Of a stretch of 46,539 nt of DNA, positions 39,191-46,539 are shown piece after piece. This stretch comes from JAGVVZ01 sp964373165 (lineage in GTDB: Archaea; Aenigmatarchaeota; Aenigmatarchaeia; CG10238-14). The notes beneath the pieces were generated by a model. It did no database searches and had not been told where the DNA came from. It worked only from the letters and a program-made list of their open reading frames with translations. Position 1 is the stretch's first letter; each line of letters begins with the position of its first letter. The stretch spans positions 1 to 46,539 of the forward strand of contig CAYJTF010000003.1 in assembly GCA_964373165.1 (NCBI GenBank), read 5' to 3'. The position numbers and the translations under genes are program-made.

Positions 39191-39361
39191 ATGTATTTAT
39201 TTTCTCATTTAATAAGTCAAAATTGCTTTTGTTAGAATTAGAACTATATAAAAAGAAGGGCCCATTCAACAAGTGGAAGGTATTCACCCATTTTTTTCAC
39301 TTGAAAAAATATAATATGTAGAACTTATAAGCCTTTTCTTTTGAAATTATTATTGAATATA

Positions 39362-39970
39362 ATGGCAGAAGTGATTGTCTTAAAACCCGGTTATGCCATA
39401 TGGGAAGGTTATGCTTCTCAAAAAGCTTGTGGTACTATCACTTTGATTAAATCTAAGGTTCATAATATTATTGTCGATACAGGAAATTCACAGTGTAAAG
39501 ATTTAATATTGAAAAAACTCAAAGAAAACAAATTAAAGACAGATGATATCGATTTTGTAATTTGCACGCATTCTGACATAGATCATATAGGAAATTTGAA
39601 TTTATTTCCTAATACAACATTCATCGGTGGTAGTGATGTCATGCAAGGAGACTTGTTCAAAGAATTCTTTAAGGAAAAATACGTTATTGATGAAGATGTT
39701 TGTGTGATTCCTACTCCAGGTCATGATTCGAGAAGTATTAGTGTTATTGTTAAAACAGATAAAGGTATAATAGCAATAGTTGGAGATCTTTTTGAATATG
39801 AGAAAGATTGGGAAACACCCGACTCTGAATCATGGGAACCATGGAGTCAAGATAAACAGACTCAAGTGGAAAATAGAATAAAAATTTGGAAGTTAGCTGA
39901 CTATATTGTTCCTGGACACGGGGATGTTTTTAAAGTTGACAAATCTGTTAACATAATGAAAAGAAAATAA
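39362..39970 (+). CDS. metallo-beta-lactamase-fold hydrolase (MBLAC1-like)
   Basis: A 202-residue MBL-fold protein. The metal motif is CTHSDIDHIGNLNLFPN: His70, Asp72, Asp74, His75, i.e. HxDxDH with Asp in place of the usual second His, a variant seen in several MBL branches. Other ligands are in TPGHDSRSISV, VGDLFEYEKDW and VPGHGDVF. The overall order resembles MBLAC1-type proteins. Substrate is unknown. An in-frame ATG at 39341 lies closer to the TATA-like ACTTATAAGC at 39325-39334; the ATG at 39362 is at leaderless distance from it and gives the normal N terminus. Confidence 0.82.
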   Translation: MAEVIVLKPGYAIWEGYASQKACGTITLIKSKVHNIIVDTGNSQCKDLILKKLKENKLKTDDIDFVICTHSDIDHIGNLNLFPNTTFIGGSDVMQGDLFKEFFKEKYVIDEDVCVIPTPGHDSRSISVIVKTDKGIIAIVGDLFEYEKDWETPDSESWEPWSQDKQTQVENRIKIWKLADYIVPGHGDVFKVDKSVNIMKRK

Positions 39971-40010
39971 TAAACACACAGTTTAATAATTTAAAATTCA
40001 AATAAATTTG

Positions 40011-40589
40011 ATGACTTCTAAATCCAAAAAAATTGCTATAATAGGTACACATTTTGTCGGCAAGACTACAGTATGCGAAAATCTATTTAATCAATTGAAA
40101 AAAGATGGTTATGATGTCGGGATGCTTACTGAAATTGTTAGAGATTGCCCATATCCCATTAATGAAATGGCCACGATAAAGGCGCAAGATTGGGTGTTGA
40201 ACGAACAGAAAAAAAGAGAAGAAGAATTAGAAAAAAAACATAGCATAGTTTTGTTGGATAGAGGAGTCATTGATAATTTTGCATATTGGAAAAGAGTGGC
40301 TGAAAAAGTCAATTTATCAGAGAAAATAATAAGAGAAAAGGAAAGAGAAGTGTTTGAACATTCTAAAAGCTATGACGCCATAATCTTTTTGCAATTGTTT
40401 CCCGGAAAGATAGCCGATGATAAATTTAGATCTGTAGATCCTACATGGAGGAATGAGATGCATCAAAGAGTCAGTGATATTATTGAAAAATTTAGAATTA
40501 GGTATGATACATCCGTTTTTGTTGTTAACGGTTCTAAAAAGGATGTCACGAAAAGAGTAAAAGATTTAATTTATGAAAATATCTTCTAG
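40011..40589 (+). CDS. P-loop nucleoside/nucleotide kinase-like ATPase (AAA_28-type)
   Basis: A 192-residue P-loop protein. Walker A is IAIIGTHFVGKTTVCENL (Lys18), a DR motif is VLLDRGVIDNFAYW, and the lid-like region is FLQLFPGKIADDKFRSVD with WRNEMHQRVSDIIEKF. This order is that of the AAA_28 / deoxynucleoside-kinase-like group. It starts ATG right after a TTG at 40008, with AT-rich promoter-like DNA before it. Cytidine deaminase follows 10 bases later, so a pyrimidine nucleoside salvage role is plausible; the substrate is not proven. Confidence 0.75.
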   Translation: MTSKSKKIAIIGTHFVGKTTVCENLFNQLKKDGYDVGMLTEIVRDCPYPINEMATIKAQDWVLNEQKKREEELEKKHSIVLLDRGVIDNFAYWKRVAEKVNLSEKIIREKEREVFEHSKSYDAIIFLQLFPGKIADDKFRSVDPTWRNEMHQRVSDIIEKFRIRYDTSVFVVNGSKKDVTKRVKDLIYENIF

Positions 40590-40599
40590 TAAGATTCCT

Positions 40600-41004
40600 A
40601 TGAACAAAGAGTATTCAGAACTTTTAAAAGAGGCTATGAAAGCAAGAGAAAGTTCTTATTCACCCTATTCCAAATTTAAGGTCGGTTCCGCTTTACTTAC
40701 TAAAAAAGGAAACATATTTTCTGGTTGTAATGTTGAGAACGCATCCTACGGTCTCACTATCTGTGGAGAAAGAAACGCCATTTTCCAGGCTGTTTCTAAA
40801 GAAGGTAAAGAAATGAAAATAAAGATAATAATTTCTGTTTGTGATCCTGGAAAAAACGATAAACCTTACACCTCATGCGGTGCTTGTAGACAAGTGATTC
40901 AAGAATTCTCGGATGATGATACGATTGTGATATCTGCAGATACAAAAGGGAATATGGAAAAAAACCAATTAAAAGAAATTTTAAGGAGACCATTTAAGTT
41001 ATAA
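40600..41004 (+). CDS. cdd: cytidine deaminase
   Basis: A 134-residue cytidine deaminase (cytidine/deoxycytidine to uridine/deoxyuridine). The active site is CGERNAIF (Cys55, Glu57) and TSCGACRQ (Cys93, Cys96), with NVENASYGLT and the N-terminal SYSPYSKFKVGSAL for substrate binding. The ATG at 40600, 10 bases after the kinase-like stop, gives the normal family length; the ATG at 40573 would overlap the kinase gene. This one has the full HAE/CAE-type glutamate, unlike the deaminase at 3873-4358. Confidence 0.92.
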   Translation: MNKEYSELLKEAMKARESSYSPYSKFKVGSALLTKKGNIFSGCNVENASYGLTICGERNAIFQAVSKEGKEMKIKIIISVCDPGKNDKPYTSCGACRQVIQEFSDDDTIVISADTKGNMEKNQLKEILRRPFKL

Positions 41005-41068
41005 TTTTTGTTGATGAATATTTCCCATTAACTTAAATCATTTAAATTTATTAATCGACATCATATTC

Positions 41069-42307
41069 ATGAAAATTTCTATCTTCTCTGATTTGCACTT
41101 CGGATGTAATTCGAATTCTAAACTCGAAAATGACAGTTTTGACAATGCAGAAGAGGCTGTAGAGAAGAGTCTGCAGTCAGATCTTATTTTGATAGCCGGT
41201 GATATATTCGATAATAGATTTCCTAAGCCTGATGTGTGGGCAAAGGTATTGAAGATATTATCGAAACCAACTATGCAAGAAGATTCCGGTATCAAATTAA
41301 TTGAGCCGATAAACAAGAACATGGATAAAATTTCTGAAAGAGCCTTAAAGGGGATTCCTGTATTGGCTTTGCACGGAACACATGAAAGATTGGGCAAGGA
41401 TCATAACGCCATAGAGGCATTGGAATTGACTGGTTTTGTTTTCCATTTGCATATGAATGGCTTGGTTTTTGAAAAAAATGGAATTAAAGTGGCAATTCAG
41501 GGAATGTCTGGTGTGCCTGAAAGATACGCAAAACAGGTCATGGATAGATGGAATCCACAGCCAATAAAGGACTGCTACAACATTCTCATGTTGCATCAGA
41601 GCATTGATCCGTATGTTTATTCACCTTTGGAGCCGCCATCTCTTAATACATCTAACCTGCCTCAGGGTTTTGATTTGATAGTGAATGGTCATATACACAG
41701 TTCTACTGTTGATAAAGTCGGCAAGACAAATATTTTGTTAACTGGCAGTACTATAGTAACACAATTAAAAAAGGAAGAAGCCATTAACCCCAAGGGAATA
41801 CACAATCTATATTTACCTGAAAATAAATTCGATTTTGTTCCTTTGGATAATACTAGAAGATTTTTCTATGAGGAGATAGTGGAAGACGAAAAAAAGACAT
41901 TCCCAGATCAAATACGCAGAAAACTCAATTCTATCCTACAAAACAATTACAAAAAAATTCCTATAGTGAGATTTAAAATTAAGGGCAAAAGATTTGATGT
42001 TGTTGATAGAGAATTGAAAAAGATAAATGACGAGTATGAGAACAAGATTATACTCAAATTTGTTAAAGAAATAGAATCTGAAGATATTGCAAATAAAATA
42101 GAACTACTTAAGAAAATGAGAAGCGATGAAAACATTCCTATAGAAGAACTGGGATTAAAAGTAATGAACGAAATCTTATCTGAGATGAAATTTTCTAAGC
42201 ATTTTGATGCTAACTACGTTTTTGGATTGTTATCTGAAGGGCAAGTCGATAAGACTCTAGATATTTTAACAGGTGATCAGAATACACTCACGTCTTTCAC
42301 AAGGTGA
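41069..42307 (+). CDS. mre11: DNA double-strand-break repair nuclease Mre11
   Basis: A 412-residue phosphodiesterase that forms the Mre11-Rad50 complex for DNA end resection. Metal motifs: FSDLHFG, IAGDIFDNRFP, LHGTHERLG (GTHE where many have GNHD/E), LMLHQSID and VNGHIHSS. The C-terminal 150 residues are helical and would bind Rad50. The stop codon forms part of the AAGGTGA ribosome site for the Nudix gene. The usual archaeal partners HerA and NurA are absent here. Confidence 0.93.
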   Translation: MKISIFSDLHFGCNSNSKLENDSFDNAEEAVEKSLQSDLILIAGDIFDNRFPKPDVWAKVLKILSKPTMQEDSGIKLIEPINKNMDKISERALKGIPVLALHGTHERLGKDHNAIEALELTGFVFHLHMNGLVFEKNGIKVAIQGMSGVPERYAKQVMDRWNPQPIKDCYNILMLHQSIDPYVYSPLEPPSLNTSNLPQGFDLIVNGHIHSSTVDKVGKTNILLTGSTIVTQLKKEEAINPKGIHNLYLPENKFDFVPLDNTRRFFYEEIVEDEKKTFPDQIRRKLNSILQNNYKKIPIVRFKIKGKRFDVVDRELKKINDEYENKIILKFVKEIESEDIANKIELLKKMRSDENIPIEELGLKVMNEILSEMKFSKHFDANYVFGLLSEGQVDKTLDILTGDQNTLTSFTR

Positions 42308-42311
42308 TATT

Positions 42312-42746
42312 ATGAAAATATTTGTTAGCGTTACTGCTGGCGGAGTCATTTTAAATAAAAAGAAGCAAATCTGCTTGGTTAACGATAAGAGTATTGGAAT
42401 CAGCTCGTGGTCACTGCCTAAAGGGAGAATTAAAAAAGGAGAAAGTTTAATAGAAACAGCTAGAAGAGAAATTTACGAAGAAACTGGTTTAAAAAATTTG
42501 TCTTTAATTAAAAATTTGGGTATAATAAGGAGACCGAGCAACACGTTCCCTCTTATAGAAAAAGAAATACACATATTTTTATTCAAATCAGTTGAAACAA
42601 AACTTAACCCTTTACCAGGAAATATCCTTGGAAGCACTAGCGCTCAATGGTTCAGTTTTGATGATGCTATATCTAGGATAACAAGTGATAAGGATAAAGA
42701 ATTCCTAAGGTCAAAACGCAATGAAATTTTTAAAAAAATTAGATAG
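42312..42746 (+). CDS. Nudix hydrolase between mre11 and rad50
   Basis: A 144-residue Nudix protein. The box is GRIKKGESLIETARREIYEE followed by TGL, matching GxxxxxExxxxxxxREUxEExGU in full. It starts VSVTAGGVILNKKKQICLVN. It hydrolyses nucleoside diphosphates linked to another group; the target (damaged dNTPs, dinucleoside polyphosphates or others) is unknown. It begins 4 bases after mre11 and ends 8 bases before rad50, so all three are one operon. A nucleotide-pool cleaning role alongside break repair is plausible. Confidence 0.88.
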   Translation: MKIFVSVTAGGVILNKKKQICLVNDKSIGISSWSLPKGRIKKGESLIETARREIYEETGLKNLSLIKNLGIIRRPSNTFPLIEKEIHIFLFKSVETKLNPLPGNILGSTSAQWFSFDDAISRITSDKDKEFLRSKRNEIFKKIR

Positions 42747-42754
42747 GATGAGCT

Positions 42755-45127
42755 ATGATAACTCAAATAAAGATGATAAACTGGAAATCGCATTTAGATT
42801 CCACGTTAAATTTTAGTCTAGGAACGAATGTGTTTACAGGGTCTTTAGGTTGCGGGAAGAGCAGTATTTTGGATGCGATATCATTTGGTTTATTTGGCAC
42901 GTTTCCTAATTTACAATCAAAAAAAGTAAAATTAGACGATTTAATAATGAGCAGACCGTATGCTAAAAACGAGTCAAATGTAATCATTAATTTTGTTATC
43001 GACGACAAAGAATATTCGGTTATGAGAGTTATTGAGAGAGGAAAAGGCACGACTTATTGCGAAATAAAGGAAGAAGAGAAACTCCTCGAAGCTCCCAATA
43101 CTCAAAGAGTCAATGATATGATAGAAAAAGTCCTGAAAGTTGATTACGAGCTTTTTTGCAGGTCTATTTATTCTGAGCAAAATGGACTAGACTACTTTCT
43201 ACGTTTGTCCAAAGGGGAGAGAATGAAAAAAATAGACAACATGTTGATGATTGATAAATTTGAAAAAGCAAGATCATCGGCAGTTTCACTGAAGAACAAG
43301 ATTGTCGATAGGAAGTTAGGTAAGCAGAGTGTAATAAGTCTAGTAGATATAAAGGATATAGAAAATAAAATTTCGGATATTAAGAAGAATCTAAAAGAAT
43401 CGATTGAAAATAGATCCTTTTTATCTAGCGACTATGAATTTCATACTAAAAAATGCAAAGAATGGGGAGAAAAACTTCATGGACTGGAAGAACTGGATAA
43501 AAAATTAAACGAGCTTAAACAGAATAAAAAGTCATTGGAGGCTACAAAGGAGGAAAACCAAAGATCGGTATTTGAGATTAGAAAAACACTCAAGGACGTT
43601 AATGTAAATGAAATAAAAAGTAAATTAGCAGAGTTACAAAGTAAATTAGAGGAAGTCGACAAATTTTTAAACGAAAAAACGAACAATCTGAATAAGTATA
43701 CAGGACTGGTTTCTGAATATAGAATTAAGATTCACTATCTTGAGAGAGACAAAAGTAAAAAGAAAGAGGAACTTGATAAAAAGCAAGTTTTGAAAAACGA
43801 ATTAGAGGAGATAAAGAAGTTATATGGCGATAATCCTCGAATATTGTTTGAGCAAGAAAGAAATAAAATCAATGAGATAGATGAAAGAATAATACAGATA
43901 AACTCCTCTCTTAATCAGTTAAACGAACTGATTTTAAAAGTGGAAGAACTAAAAGATGAATGTCCCATATGTAATTCTAAAATAGATACAGACAAGAAAC
44001 AGCATCTTATAGAAGAGAGACAGAAAACAGTAGATAATCTAAATAAAGAATTAGATGAAAAGAGGAAAATAAAAACCGACGTTTTAAATAGATTAAACTC
44101 CTCGGAAAGGGCTCTTAATACATATAATAAAATACTTCTGGAATTGGAGAGTTTTGAAACTTTGGTTAAAGAATCGTCGGAGATAGAATTGTCTTTACCA
44201 GATTTAGTCTCCAAAAAAGAGGATATAGAAAAAAAAATGGAGGAAATAAAATTACAAGCAAATGAACTTCAGATATTGAGCAAAAACATAAAAAACGAGA
44301 TGAAGGAGTACGAAATATTGTTTTCTAGAATTTCTGAGCTCCAAGAGAGAGAGAATAAAATTCACGAATTATCTTCGCTGCTGAACACTTTAGAGTCTCA
44401 GATGATAGTCGTTTATAACGGAATAGGTAAAGATAACGTGATAGATACTAGGAGAAAGTATGAGGAACTTATAATAAAGCAATCTGAATTAAAGGAAAAA
44501 ATTTCGAGTTCAAATCAGTTAATTTTTGAAAAGGAAAAAAGATTAGAAGAGTTGGAAAACGAATTGAATTCAGCTAGAAAATATTATGATGAAATTGCAA
44601 AATTGGACAAATTAATTTCAGATATTTCTATTTTTGAAAGAGCCTTAGAAAAAACGCAAGTTCGATTGCGAGAAGAATTCATAGGTACCGTCAACTATAC
44701 GATGAATCAGATATGGCCGGATGTCTATCCATATACAGATTTTTCGGATATACGTTTGAACATAGAAGAAGGCGATTATGTCTTGCAGCTCAGAGACAGA
44801 TCCGGTAAATGGATAGATGTGGACGGCATAGCGTCCGGCGGTGAGAGAAGTATATCTTCATTAGTTCTTAGAATAGCCTTCTCTTTGATACTAGCTCCAC
44901 AGTTGAAATGGTTAATTCTGGACGAACCAACGCATAATCTTGATATGAAAGCAGTGGAAGATTTGTCGGAAACACTAAGAAATAAAATCGGAGATTATAT
45001 ACAGCAGGTGTTTATAATCACTCACGATAAAACATTAGAAGGCGCGGTAACAGGTGAGCTGTACAGATTAAATAGAGATAAGATGTTGGGTGGAAGCACG
45101 ACGGTCGAGAGAGTGACAATGATATAA
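42755..45127 (+). CDS. rad50: DNA double-strand-break repair ATPase Rad50
   Basis: A 790-residue SMC-like ATPase. Walker A is FTGSLGCGKSSILDAISFGL (Lys35), the zinc hook is DECPICNSKI (Cys403-Pro-Ile-Cys406) between two long coiled coils, the signature motif is ASGGERSISSLVLR and Walker B is LKWLILDEPTHNLD. It is somewhat shorter than many Rad50 proteins (about 850-900), meaning shorter coiled-coil arms. It is the last gene of the mre11-Nudix-rad50 operon. Confidence 0.95.
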   Translation: MITQIKMINWKSHLDSTLNFSLGTNVFTGSLGCGKSSILDAISFGLFGTFPNLQSKKVKLDDLIMSRPYAKNESNVIINFVIDDKEYSVMRVIERGKGTTYCEIKEEEKLLEAPNTQRVNDMIEKVLKVDYELFCRSIYSEQNGLDYFLRLSKGERMKKIDNMLMIDKFEKARSSAVSLKNKIVDRKLGKQSVISLVDIKDIENKISDIKKNLKESIENRSFLSSDYEFHTKKCKEWGEKLHGLEELDKKLNELKQNKKSLEATKEENQRSVFEIRKTLKDVNVNEIKSKLAELQSKLEEVDKFLNEKTNNLNKYTGLVSEYRIKIHYLERDKSKKKEELDKKQVLKNELEEIKKLYGDNPRILFEQERNKINEIDERIIQINSSLNQLNELILKVEELKDECPICNSKIDTDKKQHLIEERQKTVDNLNKELDEKRKIKTDVLNRLNSSERALNTYNKILLELESFETLVKESSEIELSLPDLVSKKEDIEKKMEEIKLQANELQILSKNIKNEMKEYEILFSRISELQERENKIHELSSLLNTLESQMIVVYNGIGKDNVIDTRRKYEELIIKQSELKEKISSSNQLIFEKEKRLEELENELNSARKYYDEIAKLDKLISDISIFERALEKTQVRLREEFIGTVNYTMNQIWPDVYPYTDFSDIRLNIEEGDYVLQLRDRSGKWIDVDGIASGGERSISSLVLRIAFSLILAPQLKWLILDEPTHNLDMKAVEDLSETLRNKIGDYIQQVFIITHDKTLEGAVTGELYRLNRDKMLGGSTTVERVTMI

Positions 45128-45158
45128 ACTTATTATTGCAGTCACCAAATAAATTGTA

Positions 45159-46412
45159 ATGACTGAAATTATATTTGCTGTAAAAATTATTCTTTCTCTT
45201 GTTCTTGGGGCTTTGGTTGGTTTGGAAAGAGAGCTTTCAATTAAAATGCACAACAAAAAAAACTTTGCTGGTCTAAGAACGTTCATGCTCATAACAGTTC
45301 TAGGAACTTTCACTGCATATATATCAGATACTTTTAGCCCCGCTTTCTTGCCAGTCATGCTTGTAGGAATCGTACTTCTGACCATCGCAGGATATATAGT
45401 GACTTCTTATTTCAATAAAGATTTTGGTATGACTACTGAAGTAAGTGTTTTGCTATCATTTTTAATGGGAGTTTTGGTTTATTTTGGACCAGAGAACATA
45501 GCGATTGCATTCACAATTTCTATGGCGGTGTTTTTATCTTTGAGGGATAAACTGCATTCTTTTGTTGGTAATATACAACACGAAGAGCTTTTAGACACAT
45601 TGAAATTTGCCATAATAGCGTTTGTCATATTGCCTTTCCTTCCAAGAACCTCTTATGATAAGTTCGATGTTTTGAATCCTTATAATATATGGCTTATGGT
45701 TGTTTTTGTATCAGGTATAGGCTTTTTTGGATACGTTTTAACCAGAATTTTTGGGACCAAGAAGGGAGTAGGCATGGCAGGCTTGCTTGGCGGATTGGTT
45801 TCAAGTACAGCCGTGACCACGACAATGTCTAATTTGTCTAAAAAAGAGAAAAACACGAATCCGTTTGTATTTGCCACTATTCTTGCATCATCGGTCATGT
45901 TCATAAGAGTTTTTATAGAAGTTTACTTCGTAAACAGAGAATTCTCCGGCTTTTTATTCATACCTTTGTCTCTGATGGCTCTTACTGGGATTATAGGATC
46001 TCTGATAATATGGCACAAAAAATCAAACATAAATGCTGAGGTAGAGCTTAAGAGCCCATTTACACTGCTGCCTGCACTCAAGTTTGGTTTGTTTTATGTA
46101 CTGATATTGTTTTTATCTAAAANNNNNNNNNNAGTATTATATTTAGGAAATTTGGGTTTATTTACGACCAGTGTCATCTCAGGATTTGCAGACGTTGATG
46201 CGATAACGCTTTCCGTTTCTTCTTCGGTCGGTAAATCAATCAGTTATCAAACAGGTATATTTGCCATACTGCTCGCCTTGTTATCAAATACTGTTGTTAA
46301 ATTTTTCATTGCGTACAGTTTTGGATCAAAAGATTTCTCTAAGAAGATTGGAATATTATTTTTACTTTTAATTATTGTCGGATTTGCAACAACTGTTTTT
46401 ATTAATAGGTAA
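45159..46412 (+). CDS. MgtC/DUF4010-type membrane protein (contains assembly gap)
   Basis: About 417 residues, with more than ten hydrophobic segments. The N-terminal third is an MgtC-like domain (LVLGALVGLERELSIKMHNK, FAGLRTFMLITVLGTFTAYI) and the rest resembles DUF4010 (GGLVSSTAVTTTMSNLSKKE and FADVDAITLSVSSSVGKSIS). MgtC-type proteins help with magnesium limitation or membrane energetics; transport is not proven. A run of ten Ns at 46123-46132 interrupts it; the frame happens to stay open across it, so the true size may differ. Confidence 0.8.
   Translation: MTEIIFAVKIILSLVLGALVGLERELSIKMHNKKNFAGLRTFMLITVLGTFTAYISDTFSPAFLPVMLVGIVLLTIAGYIVTSYFNKDFGMTTEVSVLLSFLMGVLVYFGPENIAIAFTISMAVFLSLRDKLHSFVGNIQHEELLDTLKFAIIAFVILPFLPRTSYDKFDVLNPYNIWLMVVFVSGIGFFGYVLTRIFGTKKGVGMAGLLGGLVSSTAVTTTMSNLSKKEKNTNPFVFATILASSVMFIRVFIEVYFVNREFSGFLFIPLSLMALTGIIGSLIIWHKKSNINAEVELKSPFTLLPALKFGLFYVLILFLSKXXXXVLYLGNLGLFTTSVISGFADVDAITLSVSSSVGKSISYQTGIFAILLALLSNTVVKFFIAYSFGSKDFSKKIGILFLLLIIVGFATTVFINR
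46123..46132. other. assembly gap (ten Ns)
   Basis: Ten undetermined bases inside the MgtC/DUF4010-type gene. A fixed run of ten often marks a gap of unknown length in metagenome scaffolds, so sequence on the two sides may not be exactly adjacent. Confidence 0.95.
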
Positions 46413-46430
46413 AACGAAATATACCAAATT

Positions 46431-46539
46431 ATGGAGAAATCAAGTGAGCATTCAATACTAGAATATTGGAAAACATACGGGAAAATAATAATCGTAATAA
46501 TAATCGTAGTTCTAGCTTTGATATTTTTGTTTAGTAAAT
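46431..46539 (+). CDS. start of a single-TM protein, cut by window end
   Basis: Begins MEKSSEHSILEYWKTYGK then a hydrophobic run IIIVIIIVVLALIFLF, probably a membrane anchor with the N terminus in the cytoplasm. It continues past the window, so neither the length nor the family can be judged. It begins 18 bases after the MgtC-type gene and probably belongs to the same operon. Confidence 0.55.
   Translation, partial: MEKSSEHSILEYWKTYGKIIIVIIIVVLALIFLFSK

Noticed and set aside
1..46539. CRISPR array or rRNA genes
   Set aside because: No regularly spaced direct repeats and no conserved rRNA segments were seen.

Overview
The window is a 46.5-kb piece of an AT-rich archaeal chromosome. Archaeal hallmarks are Orc1/Cdc6, group II chaperonin, SRP54/FtsY, alpha prefoldin, Rpo4, L21e, aEF1B, proteasome beta subunit, aCPSF1, Mre11/Rad50, class I LysRS, Pus10 and TrmY, together with TATA-type promoters and several genes whose TATA box sits only about 25-30 bases before the ATG (leaderless mRNAs). 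The compact style, small membrane proteins, intron-bearing tRNAs and a split pilus platform fit a DPANN-like or related small-genome archaeon. The exact lineage is an inference. A run of ten Ns near the right end shows this is a draft or metagenome assembly.

Layout. 1-5.2 kb: small regulator, secreted lamin-tail protein, methyltransferase, RNase Z, then a deaminase divergent from a TrmB-family regulator with a 27-base inverted repeat between them. 5.2-7.6 kb: tRNA-Arg, a lone TnpB element, and a short Zn-ribbon gene with aEF1B. 7.6-13.8 kb (minus strand): a long information-processing block, tRNA-Val, pfdA, ftsY, a 2-TM protein, srp54, trmY, pus10, rpl21e, rpoF, DUF655. 13.9-20.1 kb: a coiled-coil protein, HAD-like protein, initiator tRNA-Met, orc1, lysS, tRNA-Lys, a tiny very basic peptide gene, an MFS transporter, a rhomboid protease and tRNA-Ile. 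20.1-23.6 kb: a COG1395-type regulator, two small membrane proteins and the thermosome. 23.7-30.7 kb: a tight type IV pilus operon ending with an HExxH membrane protein. 30.7-39.2 kb (minus): membrane protein, intein-split aCPSF1, psmB, a decayed membrane-protein gene, and tRNA-Pro, csaA, wHTH, ocd, proS. 39.3-46.5 kb (plus): a metallo-beta-lactamase protein, P-loop kinase, cytidine deaminase, mre11, Nudix, rad50, an MgtC/DUF4010-type membrane protein and the start of another gene.

How the genes fit together. RNA maturation dominates: RNase Z, Pus10 (makes pseudouridine at tRNA positions 54/55) abutting TrmY (methylates pseudouridine 54), aCPSF1 (3'-end formation and transcription termination), two aminoacyl-tRNA synthetases, a CsaA-like tRNA-binding protein and six tRNA genes. 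Three of the six tRNAs carry insertions: a canonical 37/38 intron in tRNA-Lys, a D-loop insertion in initiator tRNA-Met, and both kinds in tRNA-Ile. Three tRNAs sit 15-20 bases upstream of a co-directional gene that has a Shine-Dalgarno and no room for its own promoter. These genes are probably expressed from tRNA-mRNA co-transcripts released by RNase Z.

The most noteworthy items are the tRNA-led operons and multi-intron tRNAs; the aCPSF1 intein placed immediately after the metal-binding HxHxDH motif; the putative operator between the deaminase and TrmB-type genes; the pilus operon with two separate platform proteins, one with a six-cysteine loop; and the 17-residue Arg/Ala peptide gene with a perfect Shine-Dalgarno. 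I saw no CRISPR array, rRNA or clear replication origin.
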